Origin: Rhodoferax sp. OV413
Lineage (GTDB): Bacteria; Pseudomonadota; Gammaproteobacteria; Burkholderiales; Burkholderiaceae_C
Assembly (NCBI RefSeq): GCF_900104385.1
Contig: NZ_FNJA01000001.1
Span: 346,386-410,385 of the forward strand
DNA length: 64,000 nt
Direction of reading: 5' to 3'
Under the pieces are notes generated by a model. It had not been told where the DNA came from, searched no databases, and worked only from the letters and a program-made list of their open reading frames with translations. A program made the position numbers and the translations under genes. This document shows, piece after piece, positions 25,779 through 35,716 of the stretch (position 1 is the first letter of the stretch; every line of letters starts with the position of its first letter).

Positions 25779-26897
25779 TCAGGCCGACACGGACTCCACA
25801 AACACCTTGGCGCGGCGCGGTGTGACCACCAGCGTATCGCCCTCGTTCAAACCCAGGTCCCGGAACTGCTGCGCAGGCAACTGCGCTTCGACCAGATTGT
25901 CCAGAGTATTGTCCACGGCTTGGTTCGTCTCGATGGGCGTTAGTTCCAAACGGGCAATCGGGCCGATCACCAACGCCCGGCTCAACGTCACCACCATGCC
26001 CAGGGGTTTGCCGGCTGCGTCCAGGCCCTCGCCCTTCACATAGCGCCGCACTTCGATGTCATGCGGGCGCACATAGGCAAAGGCTTTAGCGTCCTGCGCA
26101 TCGGGATGCTCGGGCGCCTGGATCTTGATGCCTTCAAGCTGCACCTCACCCTCGTGGGCACGGCCATGGAACAGGTTCACATCACCCAGGAAACCGTAGA
26201 CAAAGGGGCTAGCCGGGTGGTCCCAGACCTGTTGCGGCGAGCCGATCTGCTCGACCTTGCCTTTGTTCATCACCACCACGCGGTCGGCTACCTCCAGCGC
26301 CTCTTCCTGGTCGTGGGTGACGAAGATGCTGGTCACGTTCAGGTCGTCGTGCAGGCGGCGCAACCAGCGGCGCAACTCTTTGCGCACCTTGGCGTCCAGC
26401 GCACCAAACGGCTCGTCCAGCAGCAAGACCTTGGGCTCAACGGCCAGGGCGCGTGCCAGCGCAATCCGCTGGCGTTGACCGCCGGACAGCTGCGACGGGT
26501 AGCGGTTCGCCAGCCAGTCAAGCTGCACCAAGCCCAGCAGCTCGTGCACCTTGGCCTTGATCACCGCCTCGCTGGGGCGCAGGCCGCGCGGTTTGACACG
26601 CAGGCCGAAGGCCACGTTCTCGAACACCGTCATGTGGCGGAACAGCGCGTAATGCTGGAACACAAAGCCGACCTGGCGCTCGCGTACATGCACATCGGTG
26701 GTGTCTTCGCCGGCGAAATGGATGCTGCCGGCGTCTGGCGTTTCCAGCCCGGCGATGATGCGCAGCAGCGTGGTCTTGCCGCAGCCAGACGGGCCCAGCA
26801 AGGCCACCAGTTCGCCGGATTCGATGTCTAGGCTGACATCGCCCAAAGCGGTGAAGTCGCCGAACTGCTTGTGGATATTGCGGATTTCGATACTCAT
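25779..26897 (-). CDS. cysA: Sulfate/thiosulfate ABC transporter ATP-binding protein
   Basis: This is the ATPase of the sulfate importer, 372 residues. Walker A is GPSGCGKTT, the signature is [15 protein letters not shown], Walker B is [12 protein letters not shown], and the H-loop is [16 protein letters not shown]-terminal TOBE-like regulatory region follows ([12 protein letters not shown]…). It is the last gene of sbp-cysT-cysW-cysA. The gap to cysW is 12 bp. Control by CysB under sulfur limitation is expected from the family, but no CysB gene is in the window. Confidence 0.96.
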   Translation of the reverse strand: MSIEIRNIHKQFGDFTALGDVSLDIESGELVALLGPSGCGKTTLLRIIAGLETPDAGSIHFAGEDTTDVHVRERQVGFVFQHYALFRHMTVFENVAFGLRVKPRGLRPSEAVIKAKVHELLGLVQLDWLANRYPSQLSGGQRQRIALARALAVEPKVLLLDEPFGALDAKVRKELRRWLRRLHDDLNVTSIFVTHDQEEALEVADRVVVMNKGKVEQIGSPQQVWDHPASPFVYGFLGDVNLFHGRAHEGEVQLEGIKIQAPEHPDAQDAKAFAYVRPHDIEVRRYVKGEGLDAAGKPLGMVVTLSRALVIGPIARLELTPIETNQAVDNTLDNLVEAQLPAQQFRDLGLNEGDTLVVTPRRAKVFVESVSA

Positions 26898-26909
26898 GGG
26901 GGACTTTCT

Positions 26910-27848
26910 TTAACTGGCAGTCACGGCAACCCGCGCACTCAGCGAGGCGGACACATTGGCAAGCACGGGCTGCTCGGGCGGCGTTTCGGCGATGGCTTTG
27001 AGTTCGCGCTCGATGCGCCATTCGGCCACCGACTTGATCACCAGGGTCACCAGCGCCAGGATGGCCAGCAGCGAGGCCACGGCAAACGCGGCCACCGACT
27101 GGTATTCGTTGTACAAAATTTCTACGTGCAGCGGCAAGGTATTGGTCTGGCCGCGGATATGGCCGGACACCACCGACACCGCGCCAAACTCGCCCATGGC
27201 ACGGGCGTTGGTCAGGATCACGCCGTACAGCAGACCCCATTTGATGTTCGGCAGGGTCACGTGCCAGAAGGTCTGCCAGCCGGTCGCACCGAGCACGATG
27301 GCCGCCTGCTCTTCGTCATTGCCCTGGGCCTGCATCAGCGGAATCAGCTCGCGGGCGATGAACGGAAAGGTCACGAATATCGTCGCCAGCACGATGCCGG
27401 GCACGGCGAAGATGATCTTCAGGTCGTGCGCCTGCAGCCAGGGGCCGAACCAGCCATGGGCGCCAAACAGCAGCACATAGACCAGGCCCGCCACCACCGG
27501 CGACACCGAGAACGGCAGGTCCACCAGCGTGGTCAGGAACGACTTGCCCCAGAACTCGTACTTGGCAATCGCCCAGGCCGCAGCCACGCCAAACACCAGG
27601 TTCAGCGGCACGGCAATCGAGGTGGCCAGCAGCGTCAGCTTGATCGCGTCCCAGGCGTCGGGCTCGCGCAGCGCTTCAAAATAAGCGCCAGCGCCTTTGC
27701 GGAAGGCCTCGGTAAACACCGCCGCCAGTGGCAACACCAAAAACAGGAACAGGAACACCAGAGCCACACTCAGCAGCGTGGTGCGCACCCAGGCGGATTC
27801 GGTGGTGCCGGCCTGGGCGCGGCGCGCGGGTTTCAGGCTGGCGCTCAT
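26910..27848 (-). CDS. cysW: Sulfate ABC transporter permease CysW
   Basis: This inner-membrane permease of 312 residues has six TM helices and the EAA loop near [27 protein letters not shown]. The segment [19 protein letters not shown] is typical of CysW. It pairs with CysT to form the channel and docks to CysA. The start overlaps the cysT stop by 4 bp. The extended N-terminal hydrophilic stretch before TM1 is normal. Confidence 0.96.
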   Translation of the reverse strand: MSASLKPARRAQAGTTESAWVRTTLLSVALVFLFLFLVLPLAAVFTEAFRKGAGAYFEALREPDAWDAIKLTLLATSIAVPLNLVFGVAAAWAIAKYEFWGKSFLTTLVDLPFSVSPVVAGLVYVLLFGAHGWFGPWLQAHDLKIIFAVPGIVLATIFVTFPFIARELIPLMQAQGNDEEQAAIVLGATGWQTFWHVTLPNIKWGLLYGVILTNARAMGEFGAVSVVSGHIRGQTNTLPLHVEILYNEYQSVAAFAVASLLAILALVTLVIKSVAEWRIERELKAIAETPPEQPVLANVSASLSARVAVTAS

Positions 27849-28714
27849 GCAGGTGCTCCTGTGTGGCGGCGCTGCCAGGCCTGCAAGGCATTGATCAGCA
27901 GCAGCAAGATGAAAGAGATGACCAGCATCACCAACGCCACCGCGGTCGCACCCGCGTAGTCGTACTGCTCGAGCTTGCCGACGATGATCAGCGGCGTGAT
28001 CTCGGACACCAGGGGCATATTGCCAGCGATAAAGATCACCGAGCCGTATTCACCAATCGCCCGGGCAAAGGCCATGGCAAAACCGGTCAGCAGCGCGGGG
28101 GTGATGTGCGGCAGGATCACGCGGGTGAAGATCTGCAAGCGGGTCGCGCCCAGCGAGGTAGCGGCCTCTTCCAGCTCTTTCTCGGCATCTTCCAGTACCG
28201 GCTGCACCGTGCGCACCACGAAGGGCAGGCCAATGAAGATCAGCGCAATCACGATGCCGGCCGGCGTAAACGCCAGCTTGATGCCCATGGGCTCCAGGTA
28301 CTGGCCGATCCAGCCGTTACCGGCCAGCAATGCCGTCAGCGAAATACCGGCAACGGCGGTGGGCAAGGCGAACGGCAGGTCCACCAGGGCATCCACGATC
28401 TTCTTGCCGGGAAAGTTGTAGCGCACCAGCACCCAGGCGACCAGCAGGCCGAACACCAGGTTCACCAGCGCGGCAAACAGCGAGGCGCCAAAGGTCAGGC
28501 GGTACGAGGCCATTACCCGCTCGCCCGTGACCGCCGTGACGAACTGGTCCCAGGTCAGGTTCAGGGTGTTGAACACCAGGGCCGACAGCGGAACCAGCAC
28601 GATCACGCACAGGTAGAACAGCGTGTAGCCCAGGGTCAGGCCGAAACCGGGCAGCACCCGTTTGGCCTTGCCGGTTTTGGCGCGTGCCAGGGGATTGAAA
28701 ACCGCAGCTGTCAT
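27845..28714 (-). CDS. cysT: Sulfate ABC transporter permease CysT (CysU)
   Basis: The 289-residue permease is the partner of CysW. The first TM is [20 protein letters not shown], the central [17 protein letters not shown] is conserved, and the EAA-type loop [19 protein letters not shown] is present. The ATG overlaps the sbp stop codon as ATGA, and the end overlaps cysW by 4 bp. This points to tight translational coupling. Confidence 0.96.
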   Translation of the reverse strand: MTAAVFNPLARAKTGKAKRVLPGFGLTLGYTLFYLCVIVLVPLSALVFNTLNLTWDQFVTAVTGERVMASYRLTFGASLFAALVNLVFGLLVAWVLVRYNFPGKKIVDALVDLPFALPTAVAGISLTALLAGNGWIGQYLEPMGIKLAFTPAGIVIALIFIGLPFVVRTVQPVLEDAEKELEEAATSLGATRLQIFTRVILPHITPALLTGFAMAFARAIGEYGSVIFIAGNMPLVSEITPLIIVGKLEQYDYAGATAVALVMLVISFILLLLINALQAWQRRHTGAPA

Positions 28715-29751
28715 TTAGCGCCCAGCGTGTAGATCTTGTCGAACTGGCCACCGTCGTTGAAGTGCACCTTCTGCGCTTCGCCCAGGCTGCCGAACAGCTC
28801 GTTCACCGTAAACAGCTGGATGGGCTTGAACACTGCCACGTATTTCTTCAGGATCGCTTCGTTGCGCGGACGCAGAGCGTGCTGGGCAGCAATCTCCTGC
28901 GCCTCGTCGGAGTACAGGTAATCCAGGTATTCCTTGGCCAGCGCGGCTGTGCCCTTCTTGGCCACCGTGCGCTCCACCACTGCCACCGGGTTTTCGGCCA
29001 CCACGCTGATGCTGGGGTGTACCGCATCGACCTTGCCGGCGCCGAATTCACGGTCTATCGACACCACTTCGGACTCGAAGGTCACCAGCACGTCGCCAAT
29101 ATTGCGTTGCAGAAAGGTGGTGGTAGCCGCGCGCCCGCCCTGGGCCAGCACCGGCACGTTCTTGTACAACTTGGCTACGAATTCAGCGGCCTGGGCATCA
29201 CTGCCACCCTTCTTCTTGGCGTAGCCCCAGGCGGCCAGATAGGCGTAGCGGCCGTTGCCACCGGTCTTGGGGTTCACCACCACCACCTGGATGCCGGGCT
29301 TGACCAGGTCATCCCAGTCCTTGATGCCCTTGGGGTTGCCATTGCGCACCAGGAACAGCATGGTCGACGTGGTGGGCGAGGCATTGCCCGGGAACTTCTT
29401 ATTCCAGTCCTTGGCGACCACGCCCTTGTCGGCCAGGAAGTCGATGTCGGTCGAGGTATTCATGGTCACCACGTCAGCGTCCAGGCCTTCGGCTACCGAA
29501 CGGGCGATGGCGCTGGAGCCGGCATGCGACTGGTCGATCTTCACATCCTTGCCAGTGGTCTTCTTGATATGGGCCACAAAAGCCGCGTTGTAGTCCTTGT
29601 AGAACTCGCGTGCCACGTCATACGAGCCATTGAGCAGCGTGGTCTGCTGCGCCGATGCCAGGCCGCTGGCGGCGATCACTACGCCCGCAAACAGGCTACG
29701 GAGCGTGACGGAAGAGCGGAGGAAGCCGGTACCACGGGGAAGATTGCGCAT
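28711..29751 (-). CDS. sbp: Sulfate ABC transporter substrate-binding protein
   Basis: The periplasmic sulfate-binding protein has 346 residues. A signal peptide ([22 protein letters not shown]) precedes the mature protein that begins [19 protein letters not shown]. Family motifs include [26 protein letters not shown] and [19 protein letters not shown]. The ATG at 29751 was preferred to an earlier in-frame codon because it directly precedes the signal region. It is the first gene of the sulfate import operon. The 116-bp space upstream is the expected site of a CysB-controlled promoter, although I cannot point to a defined site. Confidence 0.95.
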   Translation of the reverse strand: MRNLPRGTGFLRSSVTLRSLFAGVVIAASGLASAQQTTLLNGSYDVAREFYKDYNAAFVAHIKKTTGKDVKIDQSHAGSSAIARSVAEGLDADVVTMNTSTDIDFLADKGVVAKDWNKKFPGNASPTTSTMLFLVRNGNPKGIKDWDDLVKPGIQVVVVNPKTGGNGRYAYLAAWGYAKKKGGSDAQAAEFVAKLYKNVPVLAQGGRAATTTFLQRNIGDVLVTFESEVVSIDREFGAGKVDAVHPSISVVAENPVAVVERTVAKKGTAALAKEYLDYLYSDEAQEIAAQHALRPRNEAILKKYVAVFKPIQLFTVNELFGSLGEAQKVHFNDGGQFDKIYTLGAK

Positions 29752-29867
29752 GCTTAAACCTGACCAATAAAGTTGTAAGCAATATTGTCCCGGCAAACCC
29801 ATAGGCGGCTAACAACTGATTTTTTGTTTACATAGCCGGATTTGGAATATAGAAAGACGCAAACGGG

Positions 29868-30767
29868 TTAAGCCGCGGCATCCCCGCCCGCCAGCCACTC
29901 CTTCCAGTAGTCCACGCAGGCGCGGATCTTGGGCAGCCGGTGCCGCTCCTGCAACATCACCGCATAGATCGGGCTGGGAGGGCTGGGAAAGTGGTCTTGC
30001 AGCAGCGGCACCAGGGCACCACTGCGTACCAGCGGCCGAGCCATCAAGTCGGTCAGCCGCGCAATCCCCACGCCATGCTGCACCAGCGCGGTCATCACCG
30101 CAGAATTATCGGCCCGGGTATGGCTTTTGGCCACCCAGTCCTGCGGGCTGTCCGCGGGCCCCCATTGGTTCATGGCCAGGCTGGCACTGCTGGTGATGAT
30201 GCGGTGCTGCTTCAAATCATCCGGGTGCTGCGGCGTGCCAAACGCGGCCAGGTACGCGGGCGCGGCGTACAAGGTGCGGCTATGGATGCCGATCTGCCGT
30301 GCCACCAGGGTGTCGCTGGCCGGGCTTCCCGTGCGGATCGCCACGTCAATGCCGTCCCGCGCCATGTCCACCACCCGGTCGTCGGCGGCAATGTCCAGAT
30401 GCAGCTGGGGATGGCGCTGGTACAGGCCAGCCAGGCCCGGGGCAATCACCGATTCGGCCATCAGCGCACTGGCGCCGACCCGCACCCAGCCACTGGGGCC
30501 GCTGATCTTGCCGCGCAGCTCGCTGTCCAGCTCGGCTGTAGCGTCCAGCATGCGCCGGGCATAGGCCAGAAAGGTGTCGCCCTCGTCGGTCAGGCTCAGA
30601 CCGTGGGTGGTGCGGTGCGCCAGGCGCACGCCGCAGCCGGCCTCCAGCCGCACCAGGGCGCGGGTCACCTGGCTGACCGGCACACCCCGCTCGCGGGCCG
30701 CGGCAGACAGCGTGCCCAGCTCGGCAATGCGGCCGAACAAGGCGATGTCGTCAAGCTGGATATCCAT
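29868..30767 (-). CDS. LysR-family transcriptional regulator
   Basis: The 299-residue LysR-type regulator has an N-terminal winged helix (LDDIALFGRIAELGTLSAAARERGVPVSQVTRALVRLE) and a C-terminal substrate-binding-like domain. The ATG at 30767 was chosen, since the conserved helix starts right after it; an upstream in-frame start at 30794 lies further out. It is divergent from the tautomerase gene, and their 115-bp spacer has a 7-bp palindrome at 30828-30846. It is not CysB-like, so it is unlikely to control the adjacent sulfate genes. Confidence 0.92.
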   Translation of the reverse strand: MDIQLDDIALFGRIAELGTLSAAARERGVPVSQVTRALVRLEAGCGVRLAHRTTHGLSLTDEGDTFLAYARRMLDATAELDSELRGKISGPSGWVRVGASALMAESVIAPGLAGLYQRHPQLHLDIAADDRVVDMARDGIDVAIRTGSPASDTLVARQIGIHSRTLYAAPAYLAAFGTPQHPDDLKQHRIITSSASLAMNQWGPADSPQDWVAKSHTRADNSAVMTALVQHGVGIARLTDLMARPLVRSGALVPLLQDHFPSPPSPIYAVMLQERHRLPKIRACVDYWKEWLAGGDAAA

Positions 30768-30827
30768 CGCCGGATTGTGGCTTGTTTTGCACATACCGCA
30801 AAACCAAAATGCTTTTCATACGGTTTC

Positions 30828-30846
30828 GGCAGTTTGCTTAACTGCC
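30828..30846. promoter_or_regulatory. Palindrome in the lysR-tautomerase spacer
   Basis: GGCAGTT and AACTGCC are perfect inverted halves around five bases. It lies 36 bp upstream of the tautomerase start and is a reasonable LysR binding site. Confidence 0.45.
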
Positions 30847-30882
30847 TAAAGTGCAATCCACACCCACTACGAGACCTGTTCC

Positions 30883-31290
30883 ATGCCCTACCTGCACATC
30901 CAACTCAGCCTGCCCGCCTCTGCTGGCGTGGCCTCCGAAGTCGGCGCACTGCTCACCGAGCTGACGGCGAGCATCCTTCAGAAGAAGCACGAACTCACCG
31001 CGGTATCGGTCGAATTTGTCGATCCACAGCATTGGTTCATTGGCGGTGCATCCCTGGCAAGCCAGCATCTGCGCAGCTTCTACCTGCACGTCCAGGTGAC
31101 AGAAGGAACCAACACCAAGGATGAAAAAGCCCGCTACGTGGCCCAGGTATTTGCCGGGCTGGAGTCGCTGCTCGGGCCCTTGGCACCGGCCAGCTACGCC
31201 GTAGTGCAGGAAGTGCACGCCGACGCCTGGGGTTACCAGGGCCGCACGCAGGAATACCGCTATGTCCAGGCCCAGCCTGCTAGCCGCTGA
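30883..31290 (+). CDS. Tautomerase-superfamily protein
   Basis: The 135-residue protein starts MPYLHIQLSLP, so Pro2 becomes the N-terminal catalytic base after Met removal, as in 4-oxalocrotonate tautomerase-like enzymes. Segments LTELTASILQKKHELTAVSVEFV and FYLHVQVTEGTNTKDEKARYVAQVF fit the fold. At about twice the size of a single tautomerase unit, it may be a fused or longer subfamily. The substrate is unknown. It is divergent from and probably regulated by the LysR gene, and a small gene starts 11 bp after it. Confidence 0.82.
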   Translation: MPYLHIQLSLPASAGVASEVGALLTELTASILQKKHELTAVSVEFVDPQHWFIGGASLASQHLRSFYLHVQVTEGTNTKDEKARYVAQVFAGLESLLGPLAPASYAVVQEVHADAWGYQGRTQEYRYVQAQPASR

Positions 31291-31301
31291 GGCCTTTATT
31301 T

Positions 31302-31505
31302 ATGAGTACGCAACGACCAGACTACCCAGACTACCAAAGGCTACACAAGCTGGCCTTGCGCCGGGCCCAGGTATTGCGCCGGGAAGCGATGGACGACTTC
31401 TGGCGCGGAATCGCAGCGGGGCTGTACCGGATCAGCGCAGCGATAGTCCGCACTTTCCCGCGCGGTCAGCGGCTTCAGCGGCGTCCGCCACCACCGCGCC
31501 AATAG
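31302..31505 (+). CDS. Small basic protein, 67 aa
   Basis: This is a small hypothetical gene 11 bp downstream of the tautomerase gene and on the same strand. It is basic, with a central helix carrying LRREAMDDFWRGI and a Pro/Arg-rich tail. The spacing and plausible codon use favour a real gene. Its last 31 bp overlap the end of a lipoprotein gene on the other strand. No domain is recognised and no function can be given. Confidence 0.6.
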   Translation: MSTQRPDYPDYQRLHKLALRRAQVLRREAMDDFWRGIAAGLYRISAAIVRTFPRGQRLQRRPPPPRQ

Positions 31506-31684
31506 CCAGGCCGCCCGTAGTAGTACGGCGAATAGTACGGCCGCGGCGCCACATAGACCTGCGGCTGCACGACGACTTCGGGCTGCTCGTACACCGCCGG
31601 GCCATAGGCGCGGGGGCCATACGGCGCAACCACGCAGCCGCTGACGGTACAGGCTAGCAACACAACAGAAATGGCAGCTCGCAT
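31475..31684 (-). CDS. Small Tyr/Pro-rich lipoprotein
   Basis: The 69-residue predicted lipoprotein has a signal MRAAISVVLLACTVSG then Cys, a typical lipobox. The mature part is very rich in Tyr, Pro, Arg and Gly (repeats such as PYGPRAYGPA, PRPYYSPYYYGRPGY) and ends GGGGRR. The start at 31684 has GGAGA about 8 bases upstream. Such tails occur in small envelope lipoproteins of unknown role. Its 3' end is antisense to the small basic protein gene. Confidence 0.75.
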   Translation of the reverse strand: MRAAISVVLLACTVSGCVVAPYGPRAYGPAVYEQPEVVVQPQVYVAPRPYYSPYYYGRPGYWRGGGGRR

Positions 31685-31885
31685 AGAAAGTCTCCTCAAA
31701 TACAGTCATTCCACAACGTGGTAGCCGTGTAACAAGCCGACGTGGTGGGCATGAAGTTCTGTAAAGTCCCGGCAGGCCGCGAGTTCCCGGGTCGCCTCTG
31801 GGGCGTTGCAAACATTGCTAAAGTCGCACCCTGCATCGCGCGCCCACCGGGCTCGCCCCTCTCTTTAAATCTATAAGGTTCCCAC

Positions 31886-32158
31886 ATGGCACGCATGGTC
31901 CACTGCATCAAACTCGACAAAGAAGCCGAAGGCCTGGACTTCCCCCCGTATCCCGGCGATCTGGGCAAACGCCTTTGGGAGAACGTCAGCAAGGAAGCCT
32001 GGGCCGCCTGGCTCAAGCACCAAACCATGCTGGTGAATGAAAACCGCCTGAACCTGGCCGACCTGCGCGCCCGCCAATACCTGGCCCGCCAGATGGAAAA
32101 CCACTTCTTCGGCAGCGGCGCCGATGCCGCCCAGGGCTACGTCCCCCCCACACCCTGA
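31886..32158 (+). CDS. yggX: Probable Fe(2+)-trafficking protein YggX
   Basis: The 90-residue protein belongs to the YggX family, which supports iron trafficking and oxidative-damage protection of Fe-S clusters. The start [19 protein letters not shown] has the conserved Cys7. The [21 protein letters not shown] and [16 protein letters not shown] segments are typical, and the length is normal. It is followed after two bases by mnmC. Confidence 0.96.
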   Translation: MARMVHCIKLDKEAEGLDFPPYPGDLGKRLWENVSKEAWAAWLKHQTMLVNENRLNLADLRARQYLARQMENHFFGSGADAAQGYVPPTP

Positions 32159-32160
32159 TC

Positions 32161-33897
32161 TTGGCCGAGCCGATTGAATGGCTGGCCGACGGCACGCCGT
32201 TCAGCCCGCGCTTTAGTGACCGCTACCGCAGCGAATCCGGCGGGCTCACCCAAGCCAGCGAGGTCTTTTTCAAAGGCTGCGGCCTGCCCGATGCCTGGGC
32301 CGACCAGGCCCAATGGCGGATTCTGGAAACCGGTTTTGGCCTGGGCCTGAACTTTCTGGTTACCTGGGCTGCCTGGAAGGCCGACCCGCAACGCCCCCAA
32401 CTGCTGCATTTCGTCTCTATCGAAGCCTGGCCCGCCAGCGCCGACGACCTGCTGCGCAGCTTTGCGGCCCACCCCGAACTCCTGCCGCTGGCCACGCAAT
32501 TGCACGCCCAGTGGTGGGAGCTGTCGCCCGGCTTCCACCGCCTGGTGTTTGAAGGCGGCCAGGTCATGCTGACGCTGTGCATAGGCGATGCCCAGCCCAT
32601 GCTGCGGGAAATGGTGTTCGAGGCCGACAGCGTGTACCTGGACGGCTTCAGCCCGCAGCGCAACCCGGAAATCTGGAGCCTGCACACGCTGAAAGCCGTG
32701 GCCCGGCATTGCCGGCGCGGCACCCGGGTCGCCACCTGGACCATTGCCCGCGCGGTGCGCGACGGCCTGGCCCAGTGCGGCTTTGAGGTGCAAAAAACCC
32801 CGGGCGTGCCACCCAAGCGCGACAACCTGCAAGGCAGCTTCAACCCGCAATGGGAGCCGCGCAAACCACCGCTGGCCGCGCCCATGCCGCCCAGCCACTG
32901 CGTGGTCATCGGGTCGGGCGTGGCCGGCGCGGCGGTGGCGGCCAGCCTGGCACGGCGCGGCTGGAAGGTCACGGTACTGGACGCCGCTGCGGCGCCTGCA
33001 GCCGGGGCATCCGGCCTGCCGGGCGGTGTGCTGGCGCCGCTGGTGTCCAAAGACGACAACCAGCTGTCGCGCCTGTCGCGCAGTGGTATCCGCGCCACCC
33101 TGCAACAGGCTGCGGCCTTGCTGAAAGCCACTGAGGACTGGCAGCCCTCGGGCGTTCAGGAAATGCGCGCCGACGATAGCCCGCTGTGGCATGCGCATGC
33201 GGGCTGGATCAAACCGGCCCGGCTGGTACAGGCCTGGCTGGACCAGCCCAACATCACGTGGCAAGGCAATGCCCGGGCTGAGCGTTTGCAACAGGTTGCC
33301 GATGGCTGGCAAGTCTGGGGCACCGACGGCCAGCTGCTGGCGCAAGCCCCGCTGGTGGTGGTCGCCGCCGCCCTGGGCAGCGCCGCACTGGCCGGGGTGG
33401 CGCTGCCCTTGCAGCCTATACGTGGCCAGGTCAACATGGGCACGCGTGGAGCTGAGGTGCTGCCGCCCTACCCCGTCAACGGCCACGGCAGCTTCATCCC
33501 CGATCTGCCTACGGCCCAAGGCCGGCGCTGGATCATGGGCGCCAGCTTCGAGCGTGACAACGCCCAGGCCGACATCACCGCTGCCGACCACCAGGCCAAC
33601 CTGGAACGCCTGCAGGTGCTGCTGCCCGATGCCGCCCTGGCCCTGCAAGCCCAGTTCGGCGATGGCAGGCTGCAGGCCTGGGCCGGCGTGCGCTGCGCGG
33701 CGCCGGATCGCCTGCCTATGGTCGGCTGCATCGCGCCCGGCCTGTGGGTCAGCACGGCCATGGGATCGCGGGGCCTGAGCTTTGCGCACCTCTGCGCCGA
33801 GCTGCTGGCCGCGCAACTGCACGGCGAGCCCTGGGCAGTGGAGAAAAAACTGGGGGCTGCGCTGGACGTGCTGCGCGTGCTGAAACCGCGCGGCTAG
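32161..33897 (+). CDS. mnmC: Bifunctional tRNA mnm5s2U methyltransferase/FAD oxidoreductase MnmC
   Basis: MnmC completes the mnm5s2U34 modification of tRNA. The 578-residue protein carries both halves. The SAM-dependent methyltransferase (residues 1 to about 240) has WRILETGFGLGLNFLVTW and VYLDGFSPQRNPEIWS. The FAD-dependent oxidoreductase (from about 245) has the dinucleotide fold VVIGSGVAGAAVAASLARRG. The start is a TTG immediately after the yggX stop. The 3' end overlaps the EamA gene by 4 bp, tail to tail. Confidence 0.93.
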   Translation: MAEPIEWLADGTPFSPRFSDRYRSESGGLTQASEVFFKGCGLPDAWADQAQWRILETGFGLGLNFLVTWAAWKADPQRPQLLHFVSIEAWPASADDLLRSFAAHPELLPLATQLHAQWWELSPGFHRLVFEGGQVMLTLCIGDAQPMLREMVFEADSVYLDGFSPQRNPEIWSLHTLKAVARHCRRGTRVATWTIARAVRDGLAQCGFEVQKTPGVPPKRDNLQGSFNPQWEPRKPPLAAPMPPSHCVVIGSGVAGAAVAASLARRGWKVTVLDAAAAPAAGASGLPGGVLAPLVSKDDNQLSRLSRSGIRATLQQAAALLKATEDWQPSGVQEMRADDSPLWHAHAGWIKPARLVQAWLDQPNITWQGNARAERLQQVADGWQVWGTDGQLLAQAPLVVVAAALGSAALAGVALPLQPIRGQVNMGTRGAEVLPPYPVNGHGSFIPDLPTAQGRRWIMGASFERDNAQADITAADHQANLERLQVLLPDAALALQAQFGDGRLQAWAGVRCAAPDRLPMVGCIAPGLWVSTAMGSRGLSFAHLCAELLAAQLHGEPWAVEKKLGAALDVLRVLKPRG

Positions 33898-34784
33898 CGG
33901 TGCGCGCGGATCGAGGCGACGATGCCCAGGGTGAACAGCAATACAGCCAGCCACTGCAAGCCGCTGGGCCATTGACCGTCCCAGACAAAGGAATACAGCA
34001 GGCCGAACAGGGTTTCGCTGACGATCAGCTGGCCGCACAGGCTGGCGCCCAAACGCTGCGACGCGATGCTCCAGCAGACGGTGGCCAGCCAACCCGAGCC
34101 CACGCCTATCGCTACAAATACAATAGCTGCCAGCGCTTTATCTTCCTGCGCCAGCAGCACTTTTGGCTCTGAACCCACGAGCAGCCACAAACCCATGGCG
34201 CCGACACCGGTGGCAATGCCCAGCCAGTTGGTCCAGTCGCTGGCCCGCACCTCGGGGTGGCGCTTCAGCCAGGCCGAGTTCCACACTGCAAACGCCGTCC
34301 AGCTGGCCATGGCCGCCAGTGCAAAGCCAATGCCGCGCCAGGTATGCGGATAGGCCGTGGTGTCACCCGCCTGCTGCACGCCGAGCATCAGCGCCAGCCC
34401 GGCAATGGTCAGCACCAGACCCGGCAGCAAGGCCGACCAGCGCAAATGCCCGGGCTTGCCCAACAGCATCACCCAGACCGGAATCGTGCCGATGATCAGC
34501 GTCGGCAGCTCGGTGCCCGCGTCCACAATCGCCAGGGCCAGCAGCCAGTAGTAGCCGGTAAACCCCAGCATGCTCAGGCCCAGCGCCGCCCACGCCTGCT
34601 GCCGCGTCGGCCGGGGCCGCGAGCGCCAACCCGCACACACCAGCACGGCCGCAAACGCGCCGTAGACAACAAACCGCCCCACGGTCACATCCACCGGCGC
34701 AAAGCCGCTGAGCACCCGTGGCGCGACGAACACCAGGCCCCACAGCGCACCGGCCGCCAGGCCGGCCAGAATGCCGGTCAGCAA
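33894..34784 (-). CDS. EamA/DMT-family transporter
   Basis: The 296-residue inner-membrane protein has about ten TM helices in two EamA halves (ILAGLAAGALWGLVFVAP…; GIGFALAAMASWTAFAVW…). It probably exports or imports a small metabolite, but the substrate is unknown. The start is a TTG three bases after the upstream SDR stop, so the two genes are likely co-transcribed. A loop of the protein (about PKVLLAQEDKALAAI) is encoded by a copy of the dispersed repeat, read in frame. Confidence in the start is lower because no ATG is near. Confidence 0.88.
   Translation of the reverse strand: MLTGILAGLAAGALWGLVFVAPRVLSGFAPVDVTVGRFVVYGAFAAVLVCAGWRSRPRPTRQQAWAALGLSMLGFTGYYWLLALAIVDAGTELPTLIIGTIPVWVMLLGKPGHLRWSALLPGLVLTIAGLALMLGVQQAGDTTAYPHTWRGIGFALAAMASWTAFAVWNSAWLKRHPEVRASDWTNWLGIATGVGAMGLWLLVGSEPKVLLAQEDKALAAIVFVAIGVGSGWLATVCWSIASQRLGASLCGQLIVSETLFGLLYSFVWDGQWPSGLQWLAVLLFTLGIVASIRAHR
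34114..34172 (+). repeat. Dispersed palindromic repeat inside the EamA gene (copy E)
   Basis: It reads ATAGCTGCCAGCGCTT, then CCTGCGCCAGCAGC, then TTTTGGCTCTGAA. It lies inside the transporter reading frame and is translated. Confidence 0.65.
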
Positions 34785-34787
34785 CGG

Positions 34788-35573
34788 TTAGGCAGCACCA
34801 AAGCCATCGTCGGCCGCGATCACCGCACCATTGATGAAATGGCTCTGCCCGCTAGCCAGCATCACCAGCAGCGCGTCCAGGTCTTCCGGCTTGCCGACGC
34901 GCTTGCGCGGCAGCATGTTCACCAGCTTCTGACCCTGCTCGGTGCCCCAGTGGTGGTGGTTGATTTCGGTGTCGATATAGCCGGGGCAGATGGCGTTCAC
35001 GTTGATGCCGTACTTGCCCCACTCCACCGCCATGGCCTTGGTCATCTGGATCACCGCGGCCTTGCTCATGCAGTACACGCCGATCTGCGGCAGCACCTTG
35101 AGCCCGGCCATGCTGGCGATGTTGATGATGCGCCCACCGGTAAAGCTGCCCGGCGCCGAGCCCTGAGCGCGCGCCAGCATGCGCTTGCCGACCTCTTGCG
35201 CCACAAAGAACGCGCCGCGCACATTGGTGTTGAACATGAAGTCGAAGTCGTCTTCGCTCACGTCCTGGATGCGCTGGGTGGTGCTGACGCCCGAGTTGTT
35301 GACCAGGATGTCGATCGAGCCGACCTCGGTCTCGGTATGCGCCACGGCCGATTTGATCGAGTCGTTGTCGCTCACGTCCAGCTCGACCACGGTGGCGTCG
35401 CCGCCCTCGGCGATGATGTGGGCGCGCAGCTCCTTGAGCTTGTCAATGCGGCGGCTGGCCAGTACCACGGCCGCGCCAGCCTGTGCCAGTGTGCGGGCAA
35501 ACTGCGCGCCCAGCCCGCCAGAGGCGCCGGTGACCAAGGCCACGCGGCCCGAAAGATCCATGCTGTATGCCAT
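34788..35573 (-). CDS. Short-chain dehydrogenase/reductase
   Basis: The 261-residue classical SDR has TGASGGLGAQFARTLAQAGA, VELDVSDNDS, ILVNNSGV and a catalytic Ser/Tyr-x-x-x-Lys (YCMSK). The C-terminal loop KYGINVNAICPGYIDTEINHHHW is also typical. The reaction and substrate cannot be told. The start at 35573 has GGAGA upstream; a long upstream extension is rejected. It is divergent from the ETF-QO gene and upstream of the EamA transporter gene. Confidence 0.92.
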   Translation of the reverse strand: MAYSMDLSGRVALVTGASGGLGAQFARTLAQAGAAVVLASRRIDKLKELRAHIIAEGGDATVVELDVSDNDSIKSAVAHTETEVGSIDILVNNSGVSTTQRIQDVSEDDFDFMFNTNVRGAFFVAQEVGKRMLARAQGSAPGSFTGGRIINIASMAGLKVLPQIGVYCMSKAAVIQMTKAMAVEWGKYGINVNAICPGYIDTEINHHHWGTEQGQKLVNMLPRKRVGKPEDLDALLVMLASGQSHFINGAVIAADDGFGAA

Positions 35574-35716
35574 TGCGAGTGTCTCCAAGATGATGCAGGA
35601 ATGGCCCGATTGTGACAGTGCGCCTGCGCCAGTCCGCATAAAATCGCGGCGATTTTGTCCGTCCCCGTAACAGTGCCGTAACCGCTGTCGCCCGCCCCAC
35701 ACCAGAAAAGAATGAC

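Noticed and set aside
32137-34092. Open frame of 651 codons opposite mnmC
   Set aside because: Mirror frame of a well-recognised bifunctional enzyme, with no coherent motifs.
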